A stretch of 41,833 bases of DNA, from positions 1 through 41,833 of the forward strand of contig JAGAAO010000033.1 of assembly GCA_017615275.1 (NCBI GenBank), given 5' to 3'. The notes under the pieces were generated by a model. The model was not told the DNA's origin. It saw only the letters and a program-made list of their open reading frames with translations, and searched no databases. The first letter of the stretch is position 1, and every line of letters begins with the position of its first letter. This DNA is from Butyrivibrio sp. GTDB taxonomy: Bacteria; Bacillota; Clostridia; Lachnospirales; Lachnospiraceae. A program made the translations under genes and the position numbers. Positions 17,048 through 26,189 of this stretch are shown in pieces.

Positions 17048-17096
17048 AGGGGTTGAGACAGCAGTTGTGTTTTTGGCAACAGTTGTCCCAACTCCT
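17048..17096 (+). terminator. Hairpin after metK
   Basis: AGGGGTTGAGACA (17048-17060) pairs with TGTCCCAACTCCT (17084-17096) with one wobble and one mismatch, and GTTG/CAAC extends inside. Its core resembles the terminator hairpin after the next gene (18941-18972). Few T follow, so it may act more as an RNA 3' end stabiliser. Confidence 0.6.
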
Positions 17097-17125
17097 ATTG
17101 TGTTTAAGGAAAGAGATTTACAAAA

Positions 17126-18937
17126 ATGGGGAAGAAAAACAGTAAAAAGAACTATAGGTTAATGGCAGCAGTCATTGCAATCTCGGTTGTTCTGAGTGGA
17201 TGTGAGAATTTATATAATGACCCAAAGGAACCGGTTAATAAAATTGACGAAGAGATTGGCGATGAGGAAAATTCGTTAACCCCAAGAAAGCTTTTTGGTG
17301 TTTCGGAAGAAACTGTAAAGTGTGCAGGAATTATAAAAGCATCGGGGGAATATCGGTTTGGAGATTTGCATGACACTGAATTCAGCTATAGTGATGAAAG
17401 CTGTAAAGGAATGATTGAGTATACGAGAGCAAGGGATGTGAGCGGGAATACTTCAAGTTGCCTTTCCGGGAATGTTGACTTTGAAATTGTGTCATATGAC
17501 GATGGTATTCCTATCAGAGGAATAGACAGAGATTATAAAGAAAACAAAAAAGCACGCTACGAGTATTATAAGCAGAATATAGAAGGAAAGTCTGAGGATC
17601 GGTTCGTATACTATGGAACGAGTGGGATATGCGACAGTATTGATATAGACAAGATTTTAATGCCTGACATTTCACAACTTTTTGTTGCGGAAATTTTAGT
17701 TAATGACGGAAAAATCAGCGTCGTAATTACAGATGGTATGCAGTCAATAATCGATGGATTTGGCGATGGAATTATGGGGACGGCATTAATATCTCAGGCA
17801 ATATATGATTTTGATGCCAATACTCATCAGCTTAGAGGAGTAAGTATTCACGGCGATACCCACAGAGATAATAGCCAAGAAATAGATACATTTAATAATT
17901 CTAAGCCTTATGTTTATTCGGACACTGAGAGCGCAAGCTTCAATCTGACCCTAAATATAGATGGTATTGAAAAAGCACCTTCCGAAATGATACAGATGCC
18001 GGAGATTTGCACTCAAAACGGAAATTTAAATGATCTGATATTAAAAGATAAAGAGTTTACATATTGCCAGATTATTAATAGCCCTTTCGACATTGAGAGT
18101 GAAAGTCATGATGACATACAAAAAATATGGTCGGATTTCATAACGGGTATAGAAAAGGATTCTTGCAATATAAAAGAAATGAATACTGCGTTAAAAGAAA
18201 TCGCTCCGAAATATGGATGTGATGAAGTGGAAAGCAGTTATGCCTTTATTGGAAGCGAGTATCATTCCGGAGGATTAAATTTACGCGGGATTTTCAGGTA
18301 CCATAAAGATCAACAGGATTATGGTTATGATGAAGTAGTGCTTGTTAAGAATGAGTTCTTAAGTGCCGGAACTGTGAAATATGCGATAATTGTTCCAATC
18401 TTCATTGATGAAGATAAAGCACAGGCAAAAACCGGTATTGCAATTGATGGGGCAGATTATGTCAAGCTTGGATATAATGGGATCGTTGAATATGCACATG
18501 AGTATTCACCCGATTGCCGACGCCATGCAATATATAAGTTTGATGACGCGGGAACTATAAACAAGAAGTATGAAGAGACAAAGGTAGATAAGATTTATGC
18601 ATTGGGCAATGAGTCAAATCTTGCTTTCTATCCGGAAGCTGACAGAGATGCGCTTAAGTCTATGGCGGATAGCCTTGATATTGCCGCGATTGCAGGAATT
18701 ACAAAAATAAATATATTTGAAAGTGATAATGAGTATAGCTCGGAAGACGGAAATGCTGAGAAAAATCAGTTTTATGTAATCGAGTATGATCTTGGCGAAA
18801 CGCGTATTAATGAGATCAAAGAGGAATATTCTCTTGATATTATTCCCCAAAAAGAGAGAGATTCAATATTAACCAAAAAGAAAATTGGTAATGTCGAACA
18901 GGAAGTAACATGGAATCAATTTTCTGAAGAGGAATAA
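17126..18937 (+). CDS. Large lipoprotein of unknown function
   Basis: 603 residues. A lipoprotein signal is clear: a Lys-rich start, hydrophobic AAVIAISVV and the lipobox LSGC with Cys26 as the lipid site. The mature protein is acidic and rich in Asp, Glu, Ser and Tyr, with no membrane helix and no motif that I recognise. Phrases such as YGTSGICDSIDIDKILMPD and EFLSAGTVKYAIIVPIF give no known fold. It should sit on the outer face of the membrane. It lies between two related hairpins and is probably transcribed alone. Confidence 0.8.
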   Translation: MGKKNSKKNYRLMAAVIAISVVLSGCENLYNDPKEPVNKIDEEIGDEENSLTPRKLFGVSEETVKCAGIIKASGEYRFGDLHDTEFSYSDESCKGMIEYTRARDVSGNTSSCLSGNVDFEIVSYDDGIPIRGIDRDYKENKKARYEYYKQNIEGKSEDRFVYYGTSGICDSIDIDKILMPDISQLFVAEILVNDGKISVVITDGMQSIIDGFGDGIMGTALISQAIYDFDANTHQLRGVSIHGDTHRDNSQEIDTFNNSKPYVYSDTESASFNLTLNIDGIEKAPSEMIQMPEICTQNGNLNDLILKDKEFTYCQIINSPFDIESESHDDIQKIWSDFITGIEKDSCNIKEMNTALKEIAPKYGCDEVESSYAFIGSEYHSGGLNLRGIFRYHKDQQDYGYDEVVLVKNEFLSAGTVKYAIIVPIFIDEDKAQAKTGIAIDGADYVKLGYNGIVEYAHEYSPDCRRHAIYKFDDAGTINKKYEETKVDKIYALGNESNLAFYPEADRDALKSMADSLDIAAIAGITKINIFESDNEYSSEDGNAEKNQFYVIEYDLGETRINEIKEEYSLDIIPQKERDSILTKKKIGNVEQEVTWNQFSEEE

Positions 18938-18940
18938 GAT

Positions 18941-18973
18941 AAAGGAGTTGTGACGACTGTCTCAACTCCTTTT
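18941..18973 (+). terminator. Rho-independent terminator of the lipoprotein gene
   Basis: AAAGGAGTTG-t-GAC (18941-18954) pairs with GTC-t-CAACTCCTTT (18959-18972), a 4-nt loop with one T-T mismatch, followed by T. Confidence 0.8.
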
Positions 18974-19099
18974 GCGTATTTATATACTTCTATATACTTT
19001 TGACAGTATCTATGCTTAGTTGACATCGATAGATGGATTAAATATCATTATCATACAGAAAAGTTTACGGTATTACGCTATTCACAAGAGGGGAATACG

Positions 19100-19510
19100 A
19101 TGAATTTTTTTGATGAAATATTTCAGAATAGTGATGTATTGTCACGTATGAAAATTTTTAAAAATATCACGAAGCAGTTTAAGAATGACTATGTTGTTTT
19201 CGATATTGAAACGACAGGTACAAGTATTTATTATTCTGAACCGGTTCAGATTAGTGCAGTAAAAGTATGTAATGGAAAAATGATTGATAAGTTTGACACG
19301 TTGGTAAAACCCAAAAGACCAAGTTCAGATGAAGCAATAGTCGTAAATCATATAACAAATGAAATGCTGATATCAGCTCCAAGTTTTCAAGAGGTATATT
19401 ATAAATTTAAGCAGTATATCGAAAATTTTACTTTAGTAGGATATAACATAAGGCGGTTTGACTTACCATTATTAAATACGAGAGTAAAGGGATTGATATT
19501 CAGATTGTAA
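19100..19510 (+). pseudogene. Truncated DnaQ/PolC-type 3'-5' exonuclease
   Basis: 136 residues matching the DEDD exonuclease fold. Motif I is FDIETTG, a KPKRPSS..A..VNHITNEML segment follows, and motif II is VGYNIRRFDLPLL, where VAHN.sFD is usual. The frame then stops at LIFRL, so motif III (HxxxxD) is absent and the enzyme cannot be complete. After a shift of frame the sequence reads KGIDIQIVREKDFIKEV and ends soon after, which suggests a frameshift plus loss of the 3' part. No ribosome site better than AGAGGGGA is seen. Probably a dead gene. Confidence 0.6.
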
Positions 19511-19708
19511 GAGAAAAAGATTTTATAAAAGAAGTGAATTCTATACTGTAGTAATAATGCTGTATTTTGCGAAAAAGTAGAATGCAATAATAAAACACAT
19601 CATACTTTGTGAGAAAGGCAAGAAAACATTGAGTGGATCAACATTTTCTTAGATTTCTTGCAACGATTTATCGTGCTGAAATGTTTCAATAGTAAGGAGG
19701 CAATGATC

Positions 19709-20182
19709 ATGAGAAAAATTGTATGCGGAATTCTTTGTGTAACGATGATGTTTTCTATGGTTGCATGTTCAAATAGAGTTGGATCGAGAGACGGATCAAG
19801 GGAGAGTGGATCGAGGAACGGTGAAGCTGAGGCGGAATTGAGAACCGATCTTGATGGAATAGAAAAACTTTTCCCAACGCTTGAAGGTGTAACAGAAGCT
19901 GAGTGGGAGTGTAAACCGCTTGGAAGTGGCGATTCTTTCGTTCCTGATCCTCATGACAGTCTTTGTCAGGGATATATCATATTGTCTGATGAGGCAGCAG
20001 AAAAATATGCTTCATCGTATGAGTGGACAGATGTTTCACCGAAGGTGGATTTTGAAGTTGTAACTGAGCGTGAAGGAAATTGGAAGGCTTCGCACGATTT
20101 TGAAGTAGAAGTATATAACGGAAATCTTAAAGGTAACGCGTGGATTGACGGAAATACTATATTATTTACACTGATCGATTGA
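19709..20182 (+). CDS. Small lipoprotein of unknown function
   Basis: 157 residues. Start at 19709 because AGGAGG ends 8 nt before it; an in-frame ATG at 19703 is too close to the site. The signal MRKIVCGILCVTMMFSMVAC ends in the lipobox MVAC. The mature part begins with a Ser/Gly/Arg linker and continues as a roughly 120-residue domain (IEKLFPTLEGVTEAEWECK ... DGNTILFTLID) with no recognised family. Probably anchored outside the cell. Confidence 0.78.
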   Translation: MRKIVCGILCVTMMFSMVACSNRVGSRDGSRESGSRNGEAEAELRTDLDGIEKLFPTLEGVTEAEWECKPLGSGDSFVPDPHDSLCQGYIILSDEAAEKYASSYEWTDVSPKVDFEVVTEREGNWKASHDFEVEVYNGNLKGNAWIDGNTILFTLID

Positions 20183-20229
20183 GGATAATGATAAAAAGGA
20201 ACTGTTGCATTAAGTATTCTTTATGGCAC

Positions 20230-20274
20230 GCGGTTCGTTTGCACATCCCCCTGGCGCCTGTGCAAACGAACCGC
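20230..20274. terminator. Perfect 16-bp inverted repeat between convergent genes
   Basis: Arms GCGGTTCGTTTGCACA (20230-20245) and TGTGCAAACGAACCGC (20259-20274) with a 13-nt loop lie between the small lipoprotein gene and the end of dnaE. No T-run follows on either strand, so it is either a terminator of a non-standard kind or another palindromic element. Confidence 0.6.
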
Positions 20275-20291
20275 ATGGATACTGTGAATAA

Positions 20292-23200
20292 TTACACTAC
20301 CTGCACATTATCTTTGCCTGCAAGCGATTCAAGGCGGCTTAGCATTGTTTTATCGGCTTTGACGGTATAGGCGCGTCCAAGCTTCTTGACCTGCTTGGTG
20401 TCCTTTAAGAAGATAGCTACTTCGTCGCGTCCGTCGGAGCCTGATATGATATTCTGAAGCTCGGATTCTTTCTCCGAGTAAGTATCCTTGTTGTCGAAAC
20501 GGATCCAGACTGTGCGAGGAATTTCGTCAAAGAGCGTGATCTTTGAGGCTATGAGCTTGGCGTCGCGCTCGTCCTCTACAGATATGCGACCTTCGATAAA
20601 GACCTTGGCGTCTGCGTCAAGTCTGGCGGCATTTGCTTCGTATGTCTTTGGGAATACTATTACTTCAACACTTCCCACAAGATCTTCTACAGTCAGAAAT
20701 GCCATTATTTGATCGTTCTTGGTATATTTGATCTTTTTATCACTAATGATACCGCCTATCACAGCGTTTTCGTTGTCACGAACTGCGGGCTCACCTGTCT
20801 CGTCATCGAGATAGAAATCGGTCGTGGTATTTGTGATCTTCTTTTTCCACATTCCTACGTAGTCATCAAGAGGATGTCCCGAAACATAGATGCCAAGGAC
20901 ATCTTTTTCAAATTCAAGAAGAAGTTCTCTGGGGAATTCGCCTACGTCCGGAAGCGGAACTTCGTACTGCTTCTTATCATCTTCACTTACTATGTCAAAA
21001 AGAGTCATCTGACCTGCCATAGAGTTTTTTCCTGCATTGTGAAGGCGGTCCATGATTTGTGCATAAACGGTTATGAGCTGCTTTCTTGTTCCTGGGAAGC
21101 AGTCAAAAGCGCCTGCCTTTATGAAATTTTCGATAGCTCGCTTGTTTACGTCGGTATCTTTTCTCTGCATTCTTGAAAGAAAGTCATTGATATCCTTGAA
21201 CTTTCCTCGAATGGAACGTTCTTTCACAATAGCCGCGATAGCGGGATGACCTACGCCTTTTATCGCAGTGAGAGCGTAGTGGATAGCCTTTTTCTTGCCG
21301 GGAGCTGTGGTTGCTACAGCGTTTGGAATCGGAACATAGTTGTCGCCCGCATCTGTCTCTGTAACCGAGAATCCTTCGAATCCCTCGTTGATGTCAGGAG
21401 GAAGAAGGGTTATGTTCATATTTCTGCAGCTCATGATATAACCTGAAACTTTTCCGGGGTTATCAATGACCGAAGTCATAAGTGCTGCCATGAATTCTAC
21501 GGGATAGTAGCATTTAAGCCATGCTGTCTGAAGGGCTACGACTGCGTAGCAGGCAGCGTGGGATTTATTAAACGCGTATTTGGCGAAGTCCATCATGGAA
21601 TCATAGATCGCGTTTGCTATATCGGGAGAAATTCCCTTTGAAGCGCATCCGGGAACGTTTTCTTCAGTGTTTCCGTTTACGAAATTGGCTCTTTCAACTT
21701 CCATGACGTGCTGCTTCTTTTTACTCATGGCACGACGAACAAGATCGGCACGACCTAAAGTGTAGCCGCCAAGCTGCTGAACTATCTGCATAACCTGCTC
21801 CTGATAGACGATACAGCCGTAGGTCGGTTTAAGTATCGGCTCGAGTTCAGGCGTGAGATAGCTGATAGAACCAGCATCGTTCTTTCCTGAAATGTACTTC
21901 GGGATGAAGTCCATCGGGCCCGGACGGTACAGGGAAATTCCCGCGATGATATCTTCGAGAGACTTGGGCTTAAGCTCTTTCATGAAAGCCTGCATTCCGC
22001 CCGACTCAAGCTGGAAGATACCGTCGCATTTACCGCTTCCGATAAGAGCAAGTACTGCGGGATCGTTGTAGTCTATTTTATCAATATCTATAAAGTTGGC
22101 ATCGCCTTTCTTGGCGCCCAGAGATTCATTTGCAAAGCGCACGGCGTCCTTGATGACGGTTAGAGTTCTAAGCCCCAAAAAGTCCATCTTAAGAAGTCCC
22201 AGTTCTTCTATGGTTGTCATAGTGAACTGAGTTGTGATGTTTCCTTCGGCTGAACGTGAGAGGGGAACGAGATCTTCGGCGGGAGCCTGGCAGATAACGA
22301 CGCCGGCTGCGTGTATGGAAGTGTGTCTCGGAAGTCCCTCCAGTTTTTTGCACATGTCTATCAGTTTGTGTACGGTATCTTCGGTCTCGTATCTCGAGCG
22401 AAGTTCCGGATTCATCTCAAGAGCTCTGCTTAGAGTCATGTTGAGCTCATTGGGGATCATCTTGGAAATTTGATCGCCGTAGCTGTAGGGAAGATCCATT
22501 ACTCTGGCAACGTCTCTTATTACACCCTTTGCGGCGAGCGTACCGAAGGTTATGATCTGTACGACTTTGTCTGCGCCGTATTTTTCTGTGACGTAGTCGA
22601 TTACGTCCTGTCTTCTTTCGTACTCGAAATCCACGTCTATATCGGGCATGGATACACGTTCCGGGTTGAGGAAACGCTCAAAGAGCAGATCGTACTTGAT
22701 CGGATCGATATTTGTTATGTGCATGCAATATGACACGATACTTCCTGCGGCAGAACCTCTTCCGGGGCCGACCGCAATGCCGTTTTCACGGCAGTAGTTG
22801 ATGTAGTCCCATACTATAAGGAAATAGTCGACATAGCCCATTCTTTTGATGACACCAAGCTCGTAGTCGAGCTGCTTTTTAAGAGTGCCGTCGTCATTAG
22901 GGTATCTCTCGTTCAGACCGCCAAGACACAGCTTGTTGAGATATGTCCAGGAATCGTATCCTTCGGGAACCTCGAAGTGAGGGAGTTTTGTTACGCCAAA
23001 CTCGATCTCTACGTGGCATCTGTCTGCAATTTTTGCTGTGTTGTCGATAGCTTCCTGAGCATATGGGAAAAGAGCCCTCATCTCTTCTTCGCTCTTTACG
23101 TAGTACTGACCGCCTTCATAGCGCATACGGTCTTCATCGGTCACTTTTTTACCCGTCTGAATGCACAGAAGGAGGTCGTGAGCCTCGGCATCATCTGAGT

Positions 23201-23831
23201 AGGTGTAGTGGCAGTCGTTTGTAGCGACAAGCGGAATATCAAGTTCCTGCGAAAGTGACAGAAGGACACTGTTGACGCTCCTCTGAGCAGGGATTCCGTG
23301 ATCCTGAAGCTCTAAGAAAAAATTGCCGTGTCCGAATATGTTGTCGAGTCTCAAAGCGGCCTCTTTTGCCTTAGCGGGAGTTCCTTTAATGATATTGCGG
23401 GGGATTTCACCTGCAAGACAGGCACTGAGGCAGATGAGCCCTTCATGATATTGTTCCAGAAGTTCCATATCAACTCTCGGCTTGTAGTAGTAGCCCTCGG
23501 TAAATCCGCGGCTTACGATGTGAGAGAGGTTGGAATATCCGATATTGTTCTCTGCCAGAAGGACAAGGTGGTAGTAGCGCTCGTCGGTGCTTCCGGTTTC
23601 TTTATCAAAGCGGGAGCCGGGCGCAACGTAAACCTCGCATCCTATGATTGGATTGATACCTGCATCTTTGCATGCTTTATAGAAGTCAATAACACCGTAC
23701 ATGACTCCGTGATCTGTAATGGCTCCGGATGTCATGCCGAGCTCTTGCAGACGTTTAACATACTCTTTTATTTTATTGGAACCGTCCAAAAGACTGTATT
23801 CTGTGTGGACGTGAAGATGCGAAAATGCCAT
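20292..23831 (-). CDS. dnaE: DNA polymerase III subunit alpha
   Basis: 1179 residues, full length for DnaE. Order: PHP domain from the start (HLHVHTEYSLLDG, GAITDHGVMYGV), the polymerase core with GPGRGSAAGSIVSYC and the catalytic carboxylates in PDIDVDFEYERR, a helix-hairpin-helix region near AIKGVGHPAIAAIVKERS, and a C-terminal OB fold (GGIISDKKIKYTKNDQ). It extends DNA at the replication fork; Firmicutes usually also have PolC. A GGAG site stands 8 nt before the start. It is divergent from pfkA. Confidence 0.96.
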   Translation of the reverse strand: MAFSHLHVHTEYSLLDGSNKIKEYVKRLQELGMTSGAITDHGVMYGVIDFYKACKDAGINPIIGCEVYVAPGSRFDKETGSTDERYYHLVLLAENNIGYSNLSHIVSRGFTEGYYYKPRVDMELLEQYHEGLICLSACLAGEIPRNIIKGTPAKAKEAALRLDNIFGHGNFFLELQDHGIPAQRSVNSVLLSLSQELDIPLVATNDCHYTYSDDAEAHDLLLCIQTGKKVTDEDRMRYEGGQYYVKSEEEMRALFPYAQEAIDNTAKIADRCHVEIEFGVTKLPHFEVPEGYDSWTYLNKLCLGGLNERYPNDDGTLKKQLDYELGVIKRMGYVDYFLIVWDYINYCRENGIAVGPGRGSAAGSIVSYCMHITNIDPIKYDLLFERFLNPERVSMPDIDVDFEYERRQDVIDYVTEKYGADKVVQIITFGTLAAKGVIRDVARVMDLPYSYGDQISKMIPNELNMTLSRALEMNPELRSRYETEDTVHKLIDMCKKLEGLPRHTSIHAAGVVICQAPAEDLVPLSRSAEGNITTQFTMTTIEELGLLKMDFLGLRTLTVIKDAVRFANESLGAKKGDANFIDIDKIDYNDPAVLALIGSGKCDGIFQLESGGMQAFMKELKPKSLEDIIAGISLYRPGPMDFIPKYISGKNDAGSISYLTPELEPILKPTYGCIVYQEQVMQIVQQLGGYTLGRADLVRRAMSKKKQHVMEVERANFVNGNTEENVPGCASKGISPDIANAIYDSMMDFAKYAFNKSHAACYAVVALQTAWLKCYYPVEFMAALMTSVIDNPGKVSGYIMSCRNMNITLLPPDINEGFEGFSVTETDAGDNYVPIPNAVATTAPGKKKAIHYALTAIKGVGHPAIAAIVKERSIRGKFKDINDFLSRMQRKDTDVNKRAIENFIKAGAFDCFPGTRKQLITVYAQIMDRLHNAGKNSMAGQMTLFDIVSEDDKKQYEVPLPDVGEFPRELLLEFEKDVLGIYVSGHPLDDYVGMWKKKITNTTTDFYLDDETGEPAVRDNENAVIGGIISDKKIKYTKNDQIMAFLTVEDLVGSVEVIVFPKTYEANAARLDADAKVFIEGRISVEDERDAKLIASKITLFDEIPRTVWIRFDNKDTYSEKESELQNIISGSDGRDEVAIFLKDTKQVKKLGRAYTVKADKTMLSRLESLAGKDNVQVV

Positions 23832-23967
23832 ATAAATGCTCCGTTTTTCTGTGTTGATTTCCTGATTGTTATAAAAAGGAACTTATTGAAAATTATAATA
23901 CAAACAGAGGGTGTTTGCAGAGGAGAATTTTGCCCAAATATTTTAGATTTCACTTGGAAGTTAGAGA

Positions 23968-23996
23968 TTGCATTTTGCTTCAAATTGCTCTAATAT
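23968..23996 (+). promoter_or_regulatory. Probable promoter of pfkA
   Basis: TTGCAT (23968-23973) and TAATAT (23991-23996) with a 17-bp spacer, leaving a leader of about 75 nt before pfkA. Confidence 0.45.
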
Positions 23997-24079
23997 ATGA
24001 AAAGAGTATGTCAATAAATTGTCAATTATTGAGGATTGACGATTTCAAGTTTTAATCATATAGAATCGAGGAAATAATT

Positions 24080-25048
24080 ATGGCAAAGCAGATCAAAACA
24101 ATCGGCGTACTGACTAGCGGTGGCGACGCACCGGGAATGAACGCTGCCATTAGAGCGGTTGTACGTAAGGCACTTGCAAACGGTCTAAAGGTAAAAGGAA
24201 TCAAGAAGGGTTACATGGGACTTCTCAACGAGGAGATCGAGGACATGGACAGAAGAAGCGTTGCTGATATTATTCAGCGCGGCGGAACTATCCTCGGAAC
24301 AGCGCGTTGCATGGAGTTCACTACTCCCGAAGGTCAGGCGAAGGGTGCTGAAATTTGTAGAAAGCATGGTATCGACGGTATTGTCGTAATCGGAGGTGAC
24401 GGTTCATATCGTGGAGCACAGAAGCTTTCTCAGCAGGGAATCAACACAGTAGGTATTCCCGGCACAATCGACCTTGATATTTCTTGTACTGATTACACGA
24501 TCGGTTTTGATACAGCAATCAATACCGCTATGAGTGCCATAGATAAGATAAGAGATACATCATCATCTCACGAGAGAGTTAGTATTGTAGAGGTTATGGG
24601 ACGTCATGCCGGATATATCGCTCTTTGGTGTTCAATTGCCAACGGTGCGGATGATATTCTTCTTCCCGAGAAGTACGATTACAATGAGCAGCGCATCATT
24701 GATAACATCATCGACAATCGTAAGAAGGGTAAGACACACCATATCATCGTAAATGCTGAAGGTATCGGTCATTCAACATCAATGGCTCGTCGTATTGAGG
24801 CAGCTACTGGTCTTGAGACAAGAGCAACCATTCTTGGATACATGCAGAGAGGTGGAAGCCCTACATGTAAGGATCGTGTATATGCTTCTATGATGGGTTG
24901 CTATGCAGCAGATATCCTCACAGCAGGTAAGACAAACAGAGTTGTAGGCTACAGAAACGGTCAGTTCGTAGATTACGATATCGATGAAGCACTTGCTATG
25001 CAGAAGAACATTAACGAGTACATGTACGAGATCGCACGTATTCTTTAA
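24080..25048 (+). CDS. pfkA: 6-phosphofructokinase
   Basis: 322 residues. It phosphorylates fructose 6-phosphate in glycolysis. GVLTSGGDAPGMNAAIRAVV, VVIGGDGSYRGAQKL (Gly after GGD favours ATP rather than PPi as donor) and VEVMGRHAGYIAL are present. The catalytic loop usually written PGTIDND reads PGTIDLD: both aspartates are kept, with Leu in place of Asn. This form is common in Lachnospiraceae. GAGGAA precedes the ATG. It is monocistronic with its own terminator. Confidence 0.95.
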   Translation: MAKQIKTIGVLTSGGDAPGMNAAIRAVVRKALANGLKVKGIKKGYMGLLNEEIEDMDRRSVADIIQRGGTILGTARCMEFTTPEGQAKGAEICRKHGIDGIVVIGGDGSYRGAQKLSQQGINTVGIPGTIDLDISCTDYTIGFDTAINTAMSAIDKIRDTSSSHERVSIVEVMGRHAGYIALWCSIANGADDILLPEKYDYNEQRIIDNIIDNRKKGKTHHIIVNAEGIGHSTSMARRIEAATGLETRATILGYMQRGGSPTCKDRVYASMMGCYAADILTAGKTNRVVGYRNGQFVDYDIDEALAMQKNINEYMYEIARIL

Positions 25049-25065
25049 TATTTTACATAAGAACG

Positions 25066-25090
25066 AAAGAGTCGCTTGCGGCTCTTTTTT
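25066..25090 (+). terminator. Terminator of pfkA
   Basis: Arms AAAGAGTCGC and GCGGCTCTTT (one G-T pair, 2-nt loop) run into a T-tract. Confidence 0.88.
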
Positions 25091-25234
25091 CTTTGCCCAA
25101 ATCCCATTCACGTAAAAAAACGGTTATTCACTCAGTTGTGATTGACCAAATGGTGCATTGTGGTCTAGCCTTGTTTATATCACATGAAATTTGCGATCGA
25201 AATTCAGTGATAAAAAAGTTTTTTGGGTGAGTAG

Positions 25235-25789
25235 ATGATCAACAAAGAAAAAGTTGAGCAAGCGGTAAAACTTCTGCTTGAAGGAATGGGGGAGGACGTC
25301 AACAGACCGGGCCTTAGAGAGACTCCTGAACGAGTGGTCAGGATGTATGAGGAGATTCTGTCGGGGTATGATGATTCTGCAAAAGAACATCTCAGTAAAA
25401 CATTTCCCACAAATGAAAGCGGAATGGTTCTTGAAAAAGACATACAGTTTTATTCGTTGTGTGAGCACCATCTTCTGCCATTCTTCGGCAAGGTGCATAT
25501 CGCCTACGTTCCCGTAGATGAAGTTGTTGGTATCAGCAAACTGGCGCGAACCGTTGAGGTATTTGCCAGAAGGCTCCAGATTCAGGAGCAGATGACTTGT
25601 CAGATCGCTGATGCAATCGGGGAAAGCCTAAAAACAAAAGGAGTAATGGTCCTTGTAGAAGCCGAGCATATGTGCGTTACCATGCGAGGCATCAAAAAGA
25701 GCGGAAGCAAGACCGTAACTGTTGCGGCGCGCGGATGTTTTGAGGACGACAAAAATTTAAGAGATACATTTTTTGAAATGATCCGTTGA
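25235..25789 (+). CDS. folE: GTP cyclohydrolase I
   Basis: 184 residues. It opens the folate pathway by turning GTP into 7,8-dihydroneopterin triphosphate. The zinc ligands are visible in YSLCEHHLLPFFG (Cys and His) and EAEHMCVTMRGIKK (Cys); the active-site HHLLPF and TRGIKK-like motifs are in place. First gene of a folate operon, with only a weak GGGTGAG ribosome site. The following 400 bases are decayed, then come an orphan adenylation fragment, folP and folB-folK. Confidence 0.95.
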   Translation: MINKEKVEQAVKLLLEGMGEDVNRPGLRETPERVVRMYEEILSGYDDSAKEHLSKTFPTNESGMVLEKDIQFYSLCEHHLLPFFGKVHIAYVPVDEVVGISKLARTVEVFARRLQIQEQMTCQIADAIGESLKTKGVMVLVEAEHMCVTMRGIKKSGSKTVTVAARGCFEDDKNLRDTFFEMIR

Positions 25790-26189
25790 TTTAGGAGGAA
25801 GTAGTTTTTTAATTGTGGTGAGAGCGATTCTTTTACGGAAGACTTTAGCGTGAGTAAAGCGACGTAGAAGACCGGATGGTCACTTAAGGCAGCTTGGGAA
25901 TGACATAAGACTATTCGGAAAGTTGGATATTTCCTATTACATCGTGGAATTGCTTGAAAAATGATATTCAACAAACTGACAACATATTGCAGATATAATT
26001 ACTGCCTTGTGCAGACATATGCGGGGTCCGTGGGGGGTTGCCGCTAATAACCAATAAAGAGAAAAAAGATGCTGATAGACTTCTGCAATTGGATACGACA
26101 TAGCAATCGCGAGGATACTCAACAAAGATTCCGTGAAAGAACCGTTTCTTATATATGGCGCGAGAAAATAGAATCAGAGGGGGTAAAAC
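25790..26189 (+). other. Decayed stretch between folE and the adenylation fragment
   Basis: No intact gene. AGGAGGAAG at 25795-25803 looks like a ribosome site with nothing good behind it. Protein-like pieces appear in different frames, for instance LGNDIRLFGKLDISYYIVEL (about 25892-25951) and ITNKEKKDADRLLQLDTT (about 26048-26101), each ended by stops. Another open frame of 54 codons starts at 26069 but overlaps the next gene. I read this as a dead folate-operon gene with several frameshifts. Confidence 0.4.

Noticed and set aside
23328-23993. 221-codon plus-strand frame opposite the dnaE start
   Set aside because: It is a shadow of the PHP domain of dnaE and runs into the intergenic gap without a start signal.
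24037-24067. TTGACG...TATAGA as pfkA promoter
   Set aside because: The start of transcription would fall inside the ribosome site, leaving no usable leader.
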